Source: Micromonospora sp. NBC_00421
Lineage (GTDB): Bacteria; Actinomycetota; Actinomycetes; Mycobacteriales; Micromonosporaceae
Length of the DNA: 64,000 nt
NCBI RefSeq assembly: GCF_036017915.1
Contig: NZ_CP107929.1
Coordinates: 1,922,001 to 1,986,000 of the forward strand
Reading direction: 5' to 3'
Every line of letters begins with the position of its first letter. The stretch's first letter is position 1. The translations under genes and the position numbers were made by a program. The notes under the pieces are model-generated. The model saw only the letters and a program-made list of their open reading frames with translations. It searched no databases and had not been told where the DNA came from. Positions 40,438 to 48,153 of this stretch are shown here, piece by piece.

Positions 40438-40501
40438 CCCGCCATGCTCATGCCATGCCCGCCGGGCAGTCGGGCAGCGGACCCGCCATGCTCATGCCAT
40501 G
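40438..40501 (+). repeat. 20-bp direct repeat pair
   Basis: CCCGCCATGCTCATGCCATG occurs at 40438-40457 and 40482-40501, 44 bases apart, each followed by a near-identical CCGCCGGGC. It lies in the non-coding stretch between the acetyltransferase gene and the iron box. Confidence 0.85.
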
Positions 40502-40607
40502 ACCGCCGGGCGCCTTGCCCGCCGGGGCCGGTCGGGGCGCGGCGCGGAGCGGCGGTGGCGTCCCCGAACGGGGGGCTGGTGGGCCGGGTGGCCATCCACC
40601 AATCTGG

Positions 40608-40626
40608 TTAGGTTAGCCTCACCTAC
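40608..40626 (+). promoter_or_regulatory. iron box (IdeR/DmdR-type) overlapping promoter
   Basis: TTAGGTTAGCCTCACCTAC closely matches the actinobacterial iron box TTAGGTTAGGCTAACCTAA (16 of 19). It ends on the base before the ATG of the siderophore-interacting protein gene. The TAGGTT within it can serve as the -10, so repressor binding would block initiation when iron is plentiful. Confidence 0.85.
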
Positions 40627-41601
40627 ATGTTTGGTGATCGAGTTCGCCCGTCGGGGGAGCGCGCCCGTGCCACGGGCGGCGGGACCGCGACCCTGCCCGT
40701 CGCACCGTGGCGACTGTTCGACGTGCAGGTACGCACGGTGCGTCGGCTCAGTCCGTCCTTCCTCCGGGTCACCTTCACCGGACCGGGCCTCGACCGGTTC
40801 GCCGACAACGGTTACGACCAGCGGATGAAGCTGGTGCTGCCGTTGCCCGGCCGGCGCGGCGTCCAACTGCCCGGCGGCGTCGACTGGTACGCCCACTGGC
40901 GGGCGCTGCCCGAGGACGAACGCTGTCCCATCCGCACGTACACCGTTCGGGCGGTCCGGCCGTACCTGGCCGAGGTGGACGTGGATCTGGTGCTGCACGG
41001 TGACAGCGGCCCGGCCGGTCGGTGGGTGCTGCGGGCCCGCCCCGGCGACGAGGTCGGCCTGTTCGGGCCGGACGCCGGTTACCACGGTGACCACGGCGGC
41101 CTCGAGTTCCGTCCGCCGCCCGCCGGTCGGCTGCTGCTGGCCGGGGACGAGACCGCCGTACCCGCGATCTGCGCCATCCTGGAGCGCCTGCCGCTCGACG
41201 CCCGGGGGCAGGCGCTGCTGGAGGTGCCGGACCGGGCCGACGTACTGCCGGTCGTCGCCCCGCCCGGCGTCACGGTCGACTGGTTGGCCCGCGACGGCGG
41301 CGAGCACGGCAGCCGGCTGCTCCCGGCCGTCGCGGCGGCGGCGGAACACCTGCTCCCCACCGGCGGGCCGGTTCCCACTGCCCCGGCCCCCGGCGTGCCT
41401 GTCGCGGACGTCGACGTCGACCGGATCCTGCTGTGGGAGGTCCCCACCCCGTCGGCGCCGGTCCCGGTCTACGCCTGGCTGGCCGGTGAGGCCGGCGTCA
41501 TCCGCGCGCTGCGCCGGCACCTCGTCGCCGAGCGGGGCATGGACCGCCGGGCGGTCGCGTTCATGGGGTACTGGCGCCGGGGGCGCGCGGACCCCGCCTG
41601 A
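40627..41601 (+). CDS. siderophore-interacting protein (FAD ferric reductase)
   Basis: 324 aa. FAD-binding front domain: WRLFDVQVRTVRRLSPSFLR, VTFTGPGLDRF, DERCPIRTYTVRAVRPYLAE (RxYTVR FAD motif), HGDSGPAGRWVLRARPGDEV, then the SIP domain: RLLLAGDETAVPAICAILER and AWLAGEAGVIRALRRHLVAE. ViuB/SIP proteins reduce ferric siderophores in the cytosol to release iron. ATG 40627 follows the iron box directly, so the mRNA is essentially leaderless unless translation starts further in. Iron repression through IdeR/DmdR is expected. Confidence 0.95.
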   Translation: MFGDRVRPSGERARATGGGTATLPVAPWRLFDVQVRTVRRLSPSFLRVTFTGPGLDRFADNGYDQRMKLVLPLPGRRGVQLPGGVDWYAHWRALPEDERCPIRTYTVRAVRPYLAEVDVDLVLHGDSGPAGRWVLRARPGDEVGLFGPDAGYHGDHGGLEFRPPPAGRLLLAGDETAVPAICAILERLPLDARGQALLEVPDRADVLPVVAPPGVTVDWLARDGGEHGSRLLPAVAAAAEHLLPTGGPVPTAPAPGVPVADVDVDRILLWEVPTPSAPVPVYAWLAGEAGVIRALRRHLVAERGMDRRAVAFMGYWRRGRADPA

Positions 41602-41699
41602 GGCGTTTCCTCCGGCTGTGACCCGCGTTACCTCTCGGTGGAGCGGGAATCAGCGAAGCGGATCCGGATTTGAAGCAAGGTGTGACTGTCGCACTGTCC

Positions 41700-41728
41700 T
41701 CCGCCCGGCCGCACCACGACCGGGCGGA
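41700..41728 (+). promoter_or_regulatory. hairpin covering the Shine-Dalgarno of the MFS gene
   Basis: Perfect 9-bp stem TCCGCCCGG/CCGGGCGGA with an 11-base loop. Its right arm contains the GGAG that is the likely ribosome-binding site for ATG 41738, so folding would hide it. Just upstream (41681-41695) lies an imperfect dyad GTGTGACTGTCGCAC. Confidence 0.45.
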
Positions 41729-41737
41729 GCTTCCCCG

Positions 41738-43018
41738 ATGACCGATGTCGCCCACGACCAGTTGACGAAGGTCGCACCGACGCCGGGTGACCTGATGACC
41801 CGGCGGCAACGGGTGCGGCTCGTGCTGGTCCTCGGCTCGCTGATCGCCATCGGCCCGCTGACCATCGACATGTACCTGCCGGCGCTGCCGGCCATCGCCG
41901 CCGACTTCGCGACCACCTCGGCGGCGGTCCAGCTGACCCTCACCGGCACGCTCGCCGGGCTGGCCCTGGGCCAGCTGCTGATCGGGCCGTTCTCCGACGC
42001 CGTCGGACGTCGTCGCCCGCTGATCGCCGGCCTCACGCTGCACATCGTGGCCTCGGCGCTCTGCGTCGTCGCCCCCACCATCGCGGTCCTCGGCGGCCTG
42101 CGGGTGGTGCAGGGCCTCGGCGTCGCCGCCGCCACGGTGGTCGCGATGGCGGTGCTCCGTGACCTGTTCAGTGGCACCGCCTTCGCCACCCTGCTCTCCC
42201 GTCTGCTGCTGGTGATGGGTGCGGCGCCGATCCTCGCCCCGACCCTCGGCGGCGGGGTGCTGCGCTGGACCGACTGGCGGGGCGTCTTCGTGACCCTGGC
42301 CGTCTTCGGCGTGCTGCTCGTCGTGGTCGCGGTGGTCGGTCTGCCCGAGACCCTGCCGGTCGCGCGCCGGCAACGCGGTGGCGTGTGGCAGACCGTGGGC
42401 CTGTACGGCACACTGCTGCGCGACCGCACCTTCGTGGGGCTCGTCCTGGTCGCCGGCCTGGCCATGGCGGCCCTGTTCGCGTACGTCGCCGGTTCGTCGT
42501 TCGTCCTCCAGGAGGGGTACGGGCTCGACGAGCAGCAGTTCGCGTTGGCGTTCGGAGCGGGCGCGGTGGGGCTGATCGGGGCGGCCCAGTACAACGTTCG
42601 CCTGCTGCGCCGCTACTCACCGCAGCGGATCCTGGTCACCTCGCTGAGCCTCGGGACGCTGGCCGGGTTGGCGCTGCTGGCCTTCGCCGTGACCGGGTTC
42701 GGTGGGCTGCCCGCCCTGCTGGTGGCGCTCTGGGTGGTGCTGGGGGCGGCCGGGCTGGCGATGCCGAACGCCCCGGCGCTGGCGCTGTCCCGGCACGGTG
42801 AGGCGGCCGGCACCGCGTCCGCCCTGCTCGGTGCCGTGCAGTTCGGCGTCGGTGCGGTGGCCGCGCCGATGGTGGGCGTGCTGGGCAACGGCGCGGTGGC
42901 GATGGCCCTGGTGGTGGCCGGCGGCATGGTGGCGGCGCTGGCGGTGCTGTTCCTGGTGGTACGGCCCTCCCGGCTCGCCGACCTGGAGCCGACCTCGGCG
43001 GTCGTGGCCGTGCACTGA
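41738..43018 (+). CDS. Bcr/CflA-family MFS drug exporter
   Basis: 426 aa from ATG 41738. Twelve membrane helices with Bcr/CflA motifs: IAIGPLTIDMYLPALPAIAA in helix 1, LAGLALGQLLIGPFSDAVGR (motif A, then RRRPL), LRVVQGLGVAAATVVAMAVL with the RD motif RDLFSG, and APILAPTLGGGVLRWTDWRG. It uses proton motive force to expel small molecules, classically bicyclomycin or sulfonamides. It lies 136 bases downstream of the iron-regulated SIP gene, so siderophore export is another possibility. Confidence 0.93.
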   Translation: MTDVAHDQLTKVAPTPGDLMTRRQRVRLVLVLGSLIAIGPLTIDMYLPALPAIAADFATTSAAVQLTLTGTLAGLALGQLLIGPFSDAVGRRRPLIAGLTLHIVASALCVVAPTIAVLGGLRVVQGLGVAAATVVAMAVLRDLFSGTAFATLLSRLLLVMGAAPILAPTLGGGVLRWTDWRGVFVTLAVFGVLLVVVAVVGLPETLPVARRQRGGVWQTVGLYGTLLRDRTFVGLVLVAGLAMAALFAYVAGSSFVLQEGYGLDEQQFALAFGAGAVGLIGAAQYNVRLLRRYSPQRILVTSLSLGTLAGLALLAFAVTGFGGLPALLVALWVVLGAAGLAMPNAPALALSRHGEAAGTASALLGAVQFGVGAVAAPMVGVLGNGAVAMALVVAGGMVAALAVLFLVVRPSRLADLEPTSAVVAVH

Positions 43019-43117
43019 GCGCTTCGACCCGCCCGCCGCCACGGCGAGGGTCCGGGGAGACCGCGACGCGCGCCGACACGAACCCGCGCTGACGGCAGGG
43101 GACGCCATCGGGCCCGG

Positions 43118-43148
43118 TTGACCCTGACACTGTGGCAGGGGTTTGACT
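43118..43148 (+). promoter_or_regulatory. MerR-type promoter with operator in spacer
   Basis: TTGACC (43118-43123) is followed by the 17-bp dyad CCTGACACTGTGGCAGG (43123-43139; CCTG-n-CAC-n-GTG-n-CAGG, all paired arms perfect) and a poor -10 TTGACT at 43143-43148, giving a 19-bp spacer. An over-long spacer filled by a palindrome is the MerR architecture, and a MerR gene lies in the operon it would drive. Confidence 0.65.
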
Positions 43149-43168
43149 GTGGCCGGGAGGTGGGCCGG

Positions 43169-43837
43169 ATGACCTGGTCGCAGGGGGATACGGAATCGGC
43201 GCGCGCGCTTCGGGGGCTGGCGCACGGCGACCCGTCGGTGCGGTTGCGTGCTGCGCTGGCGATCGGCACCACCCCCGATCCGCGGTGCGTCGACGCGCTC
43301 GTCGCCCGCTGCGCGGTCGAACCCGACTTCCCGGTACGCGAGATGCTGACCTGGGCACTCACCCGGCACAGTGCCGTGCTGACGGTTCCCCGACTGGTCG
43401 CCGAACTGCGCGCGACGCGGGCGCAGGCCCGGAGCCAGGCGCTGCACACGTTGTCCAAGATCGGGGACCGGAGCGCCTGGCCGGCGATCACCCGGGCGCT
43501 GCTGACCGACGCCGACGACGAGGTGGCGCGCAGCGCCTGGCGGGCGGCTGTCGCCCTGGTGCCGGAGGGGGCGGAACCCGGGCTGGCCGTGGTGCTGGCG
43601 ACCCAGCTCGGGCGCGGCGACCGGCAGACGCAGTTGAGCCTCGGTCGGGCGTTGGCCGCGCTCGGCGAAGTGGCCGAGCCGGTCCTGCACGCCGCCACGA
43701 CGGACCCCGATCCCCGGGTACGCGCGCACGCGCTCGCCACCCGCAGGCTGCTGCGCGACCCGGACGCCGGATTCGTGGTCTCGGTCGAGGAGGCGAAGCG
43801 CGTCGTGGCCCTCGGCGACTTCGGCCGGGAGGGGTGA
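43169..43837 (+). CDS. HEAT-repeat protein
   Basis: 222 aa from ATG 43169, GGGAGG nine bases upstream. About six helical HEAT-like repeats run through the whole protein: LRGLAHGDPSVRLRAALAIG, CVDALVARCAVEPDFPVREM, VPRLVAELRATRAQARSQAL, HTLSKIGDRSAWPAITRALL, TDADDEVARSAWRAAVALVP, LHAATTDPDPRVRAHALATR. There is no catalytic motif, so it is probably a protein- or DNA-binding scaffold. It is co-transcribed with the downstream MerR gene, which itself carries HEAT-like repeats, and both are likely under the MerR-type promoter. Confidence 0.85.
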   Translation: MTWSQGDTESARALRGLAHGDPSVRLRAALAIGTTPDPRCVDALVARCAVEPDFPVREMLTWALTRHSAVLTVPRLVAELRATRAQARSQALHTLSKIGDRSAWPAITRALLTDADDEVARSAWRAAVALVPEGAEPGLAVVLATQLGRGDRQTQLSLGRALAALGEVAEPVLHAATTDPDPRVRAHALATRRLLRDPDAGFVVSVEEAKRVVALGDFGREG

Positions 43838-43842
43838 GCAGG

Positions 43843-44853
43843 GTGCTGATCGGTGACGTGGCACGACGCTCCGGGGTCAGCGCCCGGATGCTCCGGCACT
43901 ACGAATCGCTCGGCCTGGTACGTCCGACCGGTCGTACCGGCGCCGGCTACCGGGAGTATTCCGGCGAGGACATCCGGCGGATCTTCCACATCGAGAGCCT
44001 GCGGTCGCTGGGGCTGTCGCTGCGCGAGGTGGGGCGGGCCCTCGACGATCCCGGCTTCACCCCCTCGGTGCTCGTCGACGACCTCATCCGGCAGACCCGG
44101 GCGCGGATCGCCACGCAGACGCGACTGCTCACCCGGCTGCGGCGGATCGGTGCCGTCGAGCCCGACGACTGGGAGGACGTCCTCCAGGCCGTCGCGCTCC
44201 TGCAGGCACTGGGTTCGCCGAGCGCGGGAGAGCGCCAGCGCGCCGCCCTGGCCTCGGTCGGTGCGGTGCCGGTGGAAGCACTGGTCGAGGCGGCGTTGGG
44301 CGAGCCCGACCCTCACGTGGCCGGGGCGCTGCGGTGGGCGTTGGCGCACTCGGGGGTCGAGGGACTGCCGCTGCTGGCCGACGGGCTCGACTCGCCGGCG
44401 GCCGAGGTACGCGAGCGTGCCGTCCGGTGCGTCGTCGAGATCCCGCACGAAGCGGTGACGGCGGTGTTGCGGGACGCCCTCGGCCACCACGACGTGGTGG
44501 TCCGCAGGTACGCGGCTCTGGCCCTCGGGGCCCGGGGCGTCGCCGACGCCGTCCCGACCCTGGTCGACATGATCGTCGAGGCGGCGAACGACGTCGAGGC
44601 CGCCGACGTGCTGAGCGCGCTGGCGACCGATCCGGTGTCGGCGGACCGGATCGCCGCCGCGCTCATCGAGCGCTGTGCCCACGGCACCGTGGAGCAGTCG
44701 GCACGGCGACGGCTGACCCAGGCGCTCGCGGGCATCCCGGGGAACCGGACGGAGCGAGCGCTGGCGGCACTCGTCGGTGACCAGGACCGCTCCGTGGCGC
44801 TCACCGCGACCTACATCCGCACGCTACGCACCACCCGGGACGGGGCTTGCTGA
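43843..44853 (+). CDS. MerR regulator fused to HEAT-like repeats
   Basis: 336 aa from GTG 43843 (MLIGDVARRSGVSARMLRHY); GTG 43834 overlaps the previous stop, but the GGGAGG ribosome site fits 43843 better. MerR winged helix at about residues 1-70 (LGLVRPTGRTGAGYREYSGE, then DIRRIFHIESLRSLGLSLRE), a dimerisation helix (about 75-110), then HEAT-like repeats: LASVGAVPVEALVEAALGEP, LRWALAHSGVEGLPLLADGL, VRERAVRCVVEIPHEAVTAV, VRRYAALALGARGVADAVPT. A MerR with a helical-repeat effector domain is unusual; it may sense a macromolecule or the neighbouring HEAT protein. Confidence 0.88.
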   Translation: MLIGDVARRSGVSARMLRHYESLGLVRPTGRTGAGYREYSGEDIRRIFHIESLRSLGLSLREVGRALDDPGFTPSVLVDDLIRQTRARIATQTRLLTRLRRIGAVEPDDWEDVLQAVALLQALGSPSAGERQRAALASVGAVPVEALVEAALGEPDPHVAGALRWALAHSGVEGLPLLADGLDSPAAEVRERAVRCVVEIPHEAVTAVLRDALGHHDVVVRRYAALALGARGVADAVPTLVDMIVEAANDVEAADVLSALATDPVSADRIAAALIERCAHGTVEQSARRRLTQALAGIPGNRTERALAALVGDQDRSVALTATYIRTLRTTRDGAC

Positions 44854-44949
44854 GCGGTGACGTGCCGGGGCGGTGCCCCCGTCGGGCGACCGCGCGCCCG
44901 GCACCGGCGCGGCCACTCGGGCGGGCCTCGGGTCGCTCCCCGTCACCGG

Positions 44950-45168
44950 TCAGCGACCGCGACGGTGCCGGACGATCAGCGTTCCCGCGCAGAGCACGGC
45001 CACCAGGCCGCACGCGGAGCCTACCCACGGGTTGTCGCCGACGGTGGTGAGCACCACGTTGGCCGCCGCGCTGACGAACAGGACCAGCCACAACAGCGGG
45101 CGGAGCAGGCCGTCCGTCCGCTGCGGGGTCTCGGCCGGGGCGTCGGTGACGCGGTACGGATCGGTCAT
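44950..45168 (-). CDS. small two-helix membrane protein
   Basis: 72 aa from ATG 45168 after GAGGAGG. Two membrane helices (LRPLLWLVLFVSAAANVVLT, then VGSACGLVAVLCAGTLIV) end in a basic tail. It is divergent from the histidine kinase gene and shares its upstream region with the 18-bp palindrome. Small proteins of this type sit beside DesK/LiaS-type systems in actinobacteria and may respond to membrane state. No named family is recognised. Confidence 0.72.
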   Translation of the reverse strand: MTDPYRVTDAPAETPQRTDGLLRPLLWLVLFVSAAANVVLTTVGDNPWVGSACGLVAVLCAGTLIVRHRRGR

Positions 45169-45256
45169 GGCTGCCTCCTCGGTGCGACGGTCGTCGACCT
45201 GTCCGACGCTAGGCGGGCGGCGGGTCGCCGACGATCCCGCCAACGCCACCGTCGGT

Positions 45257-45274
45257 GGTACAGCAGGCTGTACC
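45257..45274. promoter_or_regulatory. 18-bp palindromic operator upstream of kinase gene
   Basis: GGTACAGCAGGCTGTACC: perfect 8-base arms around AG, 63 bases before the kinase start. The 11-base half CCTGCTGTACC recurs at 47210-47220 ahead of the ABC exporter genes. It is probably the binding site of the LuxR-type response regulator encoded at 46551. Confidence 0.6.
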
Positions 45275-45336
45275 TTCCGGGCCGGAGGCTGCCGGCCGGG
45301 CGTGCGGCGGCCTATGTTGGCGCGGGAGGTCTTCCG

Positions 45337-46563
45337 ATGACGTACCTGCGGGACCGGATCCGCGCCTCGGTCGACGCCCTCGAGCATCTCGTCGGCGGGC
45401 TCGGCACCGCGCTGCTGGCGTTGGCGGCGCTGCTCTGGGCGGCGCTCGTGGCGGTGGCCTGTCTGGTCGGGGTGGGGTTGCCGGCGGCGCCCGGCGCGCT
45501 GCGGGTGGTCCGTTCGGTGGCCGACCGCGAGCGCGCCCGACTGTCCCGCTGGGGCCGGCCGGTCCCCGCCCCGGGACCGGTGCCGGCCGCGCTGCGGGTG
45601 GCGGTACGCGACCCGTTCGTCCGTCGGGAACTCGGCTGGGTCACCCTGCACTCGGTCAGCGGTCTGGTCACCGGGATGCTCGGCCTGGCCCTGCCGCTCT
45701 ACGCCGTGCAGGACGTCACCTTCCCGCTGTGGTACCGGCTGATCCCACCCGAGGCCGGTGCGCCGGGGATCATCTGGTGGCACATCGACGGGCTGGCCGA
45801 GGCGCTCGCGGTCGGCCTGCTCGGGGTGGGCTGGCTGGCCGCCACGGTCGTGTGTGGCCCGGCACTGGCCCGCCTCCAGGCCCGGCCGGGCCGGTGGCTG
45901 CTGCCTCCGCCGCCGGGGGTGGACCTGTCGTTGCGGGTCGCCGAGCTGACCGCCACCCGGGCCGCGGCGCTGGACGCCCACGCGGTCGAACTGCGCCGCA
46001 TCGAACGTTCCCTGCACGACGGCACGCAGAACCGGCTGGTCGCGGTCAACGTGCTGCTGGGCGCGGCCCGCCGGGCGGTACGGCGGGACCCGGAGCGGGC
46101 CGACGAGATCCTGGGGCGGGCGCAGGACGCGGCGGAACAGGCCCTCGGTGAACTGCGTACGGTGGTGCGCGGCATCCTGCCGCCGGTGCTGGACGACCGG
46201 GGCCTCGCCGGTGCGCTGGCCGGCCTGGCCGGCAGCTGTGCGGTGCCCTGCCGGCTCACTGTCGACGTGGCGGTACGCTGCGCGGTCTCGGTCGAGGCCA
46301 CCGCCTACTTCGTGGTGGCGGAGGCGCTTACCAACGTGGTCCGGCACAGCGGCGCCGGGCACGTCGACGTGACCGTGCGCCGGGAACAGAGCCGGCTTCG
46401 GGTGACCGTGGAGGACGACGGGCACGGCGACGCCGACGAGGCACGTGGTTCGGGGCTCACCGGCATCCGCCGGCGGGTCGAGGCGTACGACGGCCGGTTG
46501 ACCCTGACCAGCCCACCGGGAGGACCGACGAGAATGGACGTGGAGCTGCCGTGCGGATCGTGA
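45337..46563 (+). CDS. sensor histidine kinase, HisKA_3 type
   Basis: 408 aa from ATG 45337 after GGGAGG. The N-terminal sensor region (about residues 15-190) has four membrane helices in two hairpins: LEHLVGGLGTALLALAALLW, WVTLHSVSGLVTGMLGLALP, GLAEALAVGLLGVGWLAATV. The dimerisation box has the phospho-acceptor His: RRIERSLHDGTQNRLVAVNV. The HATPase domain has the N-box (VVAEALTNVVRHSGAGHVDV), G1 (VEDDGHGDAD) and G2 (GLTGIRRRVEAYDG). It is a membrane sensor, LiaS/DesK-like, that phosphorylates the next gene product. It overlaps the regulator gene by 13 bases. Confidence 0.94.
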   Translation: MTYLRDRIRASVDALEHLVGGLGTALLALAALLWAALVAVACLVGVGLPAAPGALRVVRSVADRERARLSRWGRPVPAPGPVPAALRVAVRDPFVRRELGWVTLHSVSGLVTGMLGLALPLYAVQDVTFPLWYRLIPPEAGAPGIIWWHIDGLAEALAVGLLGVGWLAATVVCGPALARLQARPGRWLLPPPPGVDLSLRVAELTATRAAALDAHAVELRRIERSLHDGTQNRLVAVNVLLGAARRAVRRDPERADEILGRAQDAAEQALGELRTVVRGILPPVLDDRGLAGALAGLAGSCAVPCRLTVDVAVRCAVSVEATAYFVVAEALTNVVRHSGAGHVDVTVRREQSRLRVTVEDDGHGDADEARGSGLTGIRRRVEAYDGRLTLTSPPGGPTRMDVELPCGS

Positions 46564-47207
46564 TCGCCGAGGACGACCCGCTGCTGCGGGAGGGGCTGGC
46601 GCTGCTGCTACGGGCGGAGGACCTGGACGTGGTCGACACGGCGGGCACCCCGGGCGAGTTCCTGACCGCGATCGACGCGTACGCGCCGGACGTGGCGATC
46701 GTGGACGTCCGGATGCCGCCGACGCACACCGACGAGGGCATCGTGGCCGCGGTGGAGGCCCGTCGCCGCCAGCCCGGCCTCGCGGTGCTGGTCCTCTCGG
46801 CGTACGTGGAGCAGGCGTTCGCCACCGAGTTGTTCGCGGTCGGCGCGGCCGGGCTCGGCTACCTGTTGAAGGAGCGGGTGGGCCGGGTCGAGGAGTTCCT
46901 CGCCGCGCTGCGCCGGGTCGCCGACGGCGGCAGTGTGATCGACCCGGAGGTGGTGGGGCAGTTGCTGGCCCGCAACCGCCGGCCGGACACGGCGCTGAGC
47001 GAGCTGTCGCCGCGCGAGCGCGAGGTGTTGGGACTGATGGCCGAGGGGCTCGGCAACACCGCGATCGCCGAGCGGTTGTACGTCACCGACGGCGCGGTGC
47101 ACAAACACATCCGCAACATCTTCGCCAAGCTCCAGCTCCCCCCGGACGACCGGGCCGACCGCCGGGTCACCGCGGTGCTGCGCTACCTCGACGGCGACCG
47201 GCGGTAG
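46551..47207 (+). CDS. NarL/LuxR-type response regulator
   Basis: 218 aa from GTG, overlapping the kinase gene. Receiver domain: acidic pair in IVIAEDDPLLREGLALLLRA, phospho-acceptor Asp in DVAIVDVRMPPTHTDEGI, Thr/Ser in VLVLSAYVEQAFATELF and Lys in GLGYLLKERVGRVEEF. Linker, then the LuxR helix-turn-helix (about 150-205): LSPREREVLGLMAEGLGNTA, IAERLYVTDGAVHKHIRNIF. It probably activates its own operon and the ABC exporter downstream through the GGTACAGC palindromic sites. Confidence 0.95.
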   Translation: MRIVIAEDDPLLREGLALLLRAEDLDVVDTAGTPGEFLTAIDAYAPDVAIVDVRMPPTHTDEGIVAAVEARRRQPGLAVLVLSAYVEQAFATELFAVGAAGLGYLLKERVGRVEEFLAALRRVADGGSVIDPEVVGQLLARNRRPDTALSELSPREREVLGLMAEGLGNTAIAERLYVTDGAVHKHIRNIFAKLQLPPDDRADRRVTAVLRYLDGDRR

Positions 47208-47319
47208 CGCCTGCTGTACCCCGACCCCGGCAGCCCGCTGGATGGTCTCCGGTTCCCCGGCTCCATAGCGTTCCTGGTGCGCGCAGTCCACCCCCGCTGA
47301 CACGGAAGAGGCCACCAGG

Positions 47320-48153
47320 ATGCCAGTCCACCCGGCACACCCCATCGACCCCGCGAGGACCGTCGACCGCGCGAGGACCGTTGCTCCCGGCCGGACCCTC
47401 GCCCCGGCCGGGGCCGTCGGTACGGCGGTCCGGGTCGCGCAGCTCACCCGGGTCTACCCGGCCGGTCGTACCCCGGTGACCGCGCTGGCCGGGGTCGACG
47501 TCGCCTTCGACCGGGGCACCTTCACCGCGGTGATGGGGCCCTCCGGGTCCGGCAAGAGCACGCTGCTGCAGACCGCCGCCGGGCTGGACCGGCCCACCTC
47601 CGGTCGGGTCGTCATCGGCGACACCGACCTGTCGGGGCTGTCCGAGACCCGGCTGACCGAGCTGCGGCGGACCCGGATCGGGTTCGTCTTCCAGGCGTTC
47701 AACCTGATCGGCGCGCTCACCGTCGAGGAGAACATCGTGCTGCCGCTGCGGCTGGCCCGGATCCGGCCGGACCGGGCCTGGCTGAGCCGGGTGGTCGAGC
47801 GGGTCGGGCTCGCCGACCGGCTGCACCACCGGCCGGCGGCGCTCTCCGGCGGCCAGCAGCAACGGGTGGCGATCGCCCGCGCGCTGGCCACCCGGCCGGA
47901 GGTGATCTTCTGCGACGAGCCCACCGGGGCACTCGACTCGCACACCGCGGCGCAGGTGCTGACGTTGCTGCGGGCGGTGGTCGACGAGCACGGGTTGACA
48001 GTGGTCATGGTGACCCACGACCCGGTCGCCGCGTCGTACGCCGATCGGGTGCTGGTGCTGGCCGACGGCCGGATCGTCGCCGACCTGCCGCAACTCGGCG
48101 CGGCCCGGATCGCCGAGCACCTGGCGACGCTGGACGGGCGGGCCGTCCGTTGA
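47320..48153 (+). CDS. MacB/LolD-type ABC exporter ATPase
   Basis: 277 aa from ATG 47320. After about 35 extra N-terminal residues of low complexity the ATPase follows the standard pattern: Walker A MGPSGSGKSTLLQTAAGLDR, Q-loop GFVFQAFNLIGALTVEENIV, signature LSGGQQQRVAIARALATRPE, Walker B VIFCDEPTGALDSHTAAQVL, switch His VVMVTHDPVAASYADRVLVL. It pairs with the FtsX-type permease that starts in its last codons (TTGA overlap). Such pairs often expel antimicrobial peptides or lipids and are controlled by the adjacent kinase/regulator. Confidence 0.95.
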   Translation: MPVHPAHPIDPARTVDRARTVAPGRTLAPAGAVGTAVRVAQLTRVYPAGRTPVTALAGVDVAFDRGTFTAVMGPSGSGKSTLLQTAAGLDRPTSGRVVIGDTDLSGLSETRLTELRRTRIGFVFQAFNLIGALTVEENIVLPLRLARIRPDRAWLSRVVERVGLADRLHHRPAALSGGQQQRVAIARALATRPEVIFCDEPTGALDSHTAAQVLTLLRAVVDEHGLTVVMVTHDPVAASYADRVLVLADGRIVADLPQLGAARIAEHLATLDGRAVR

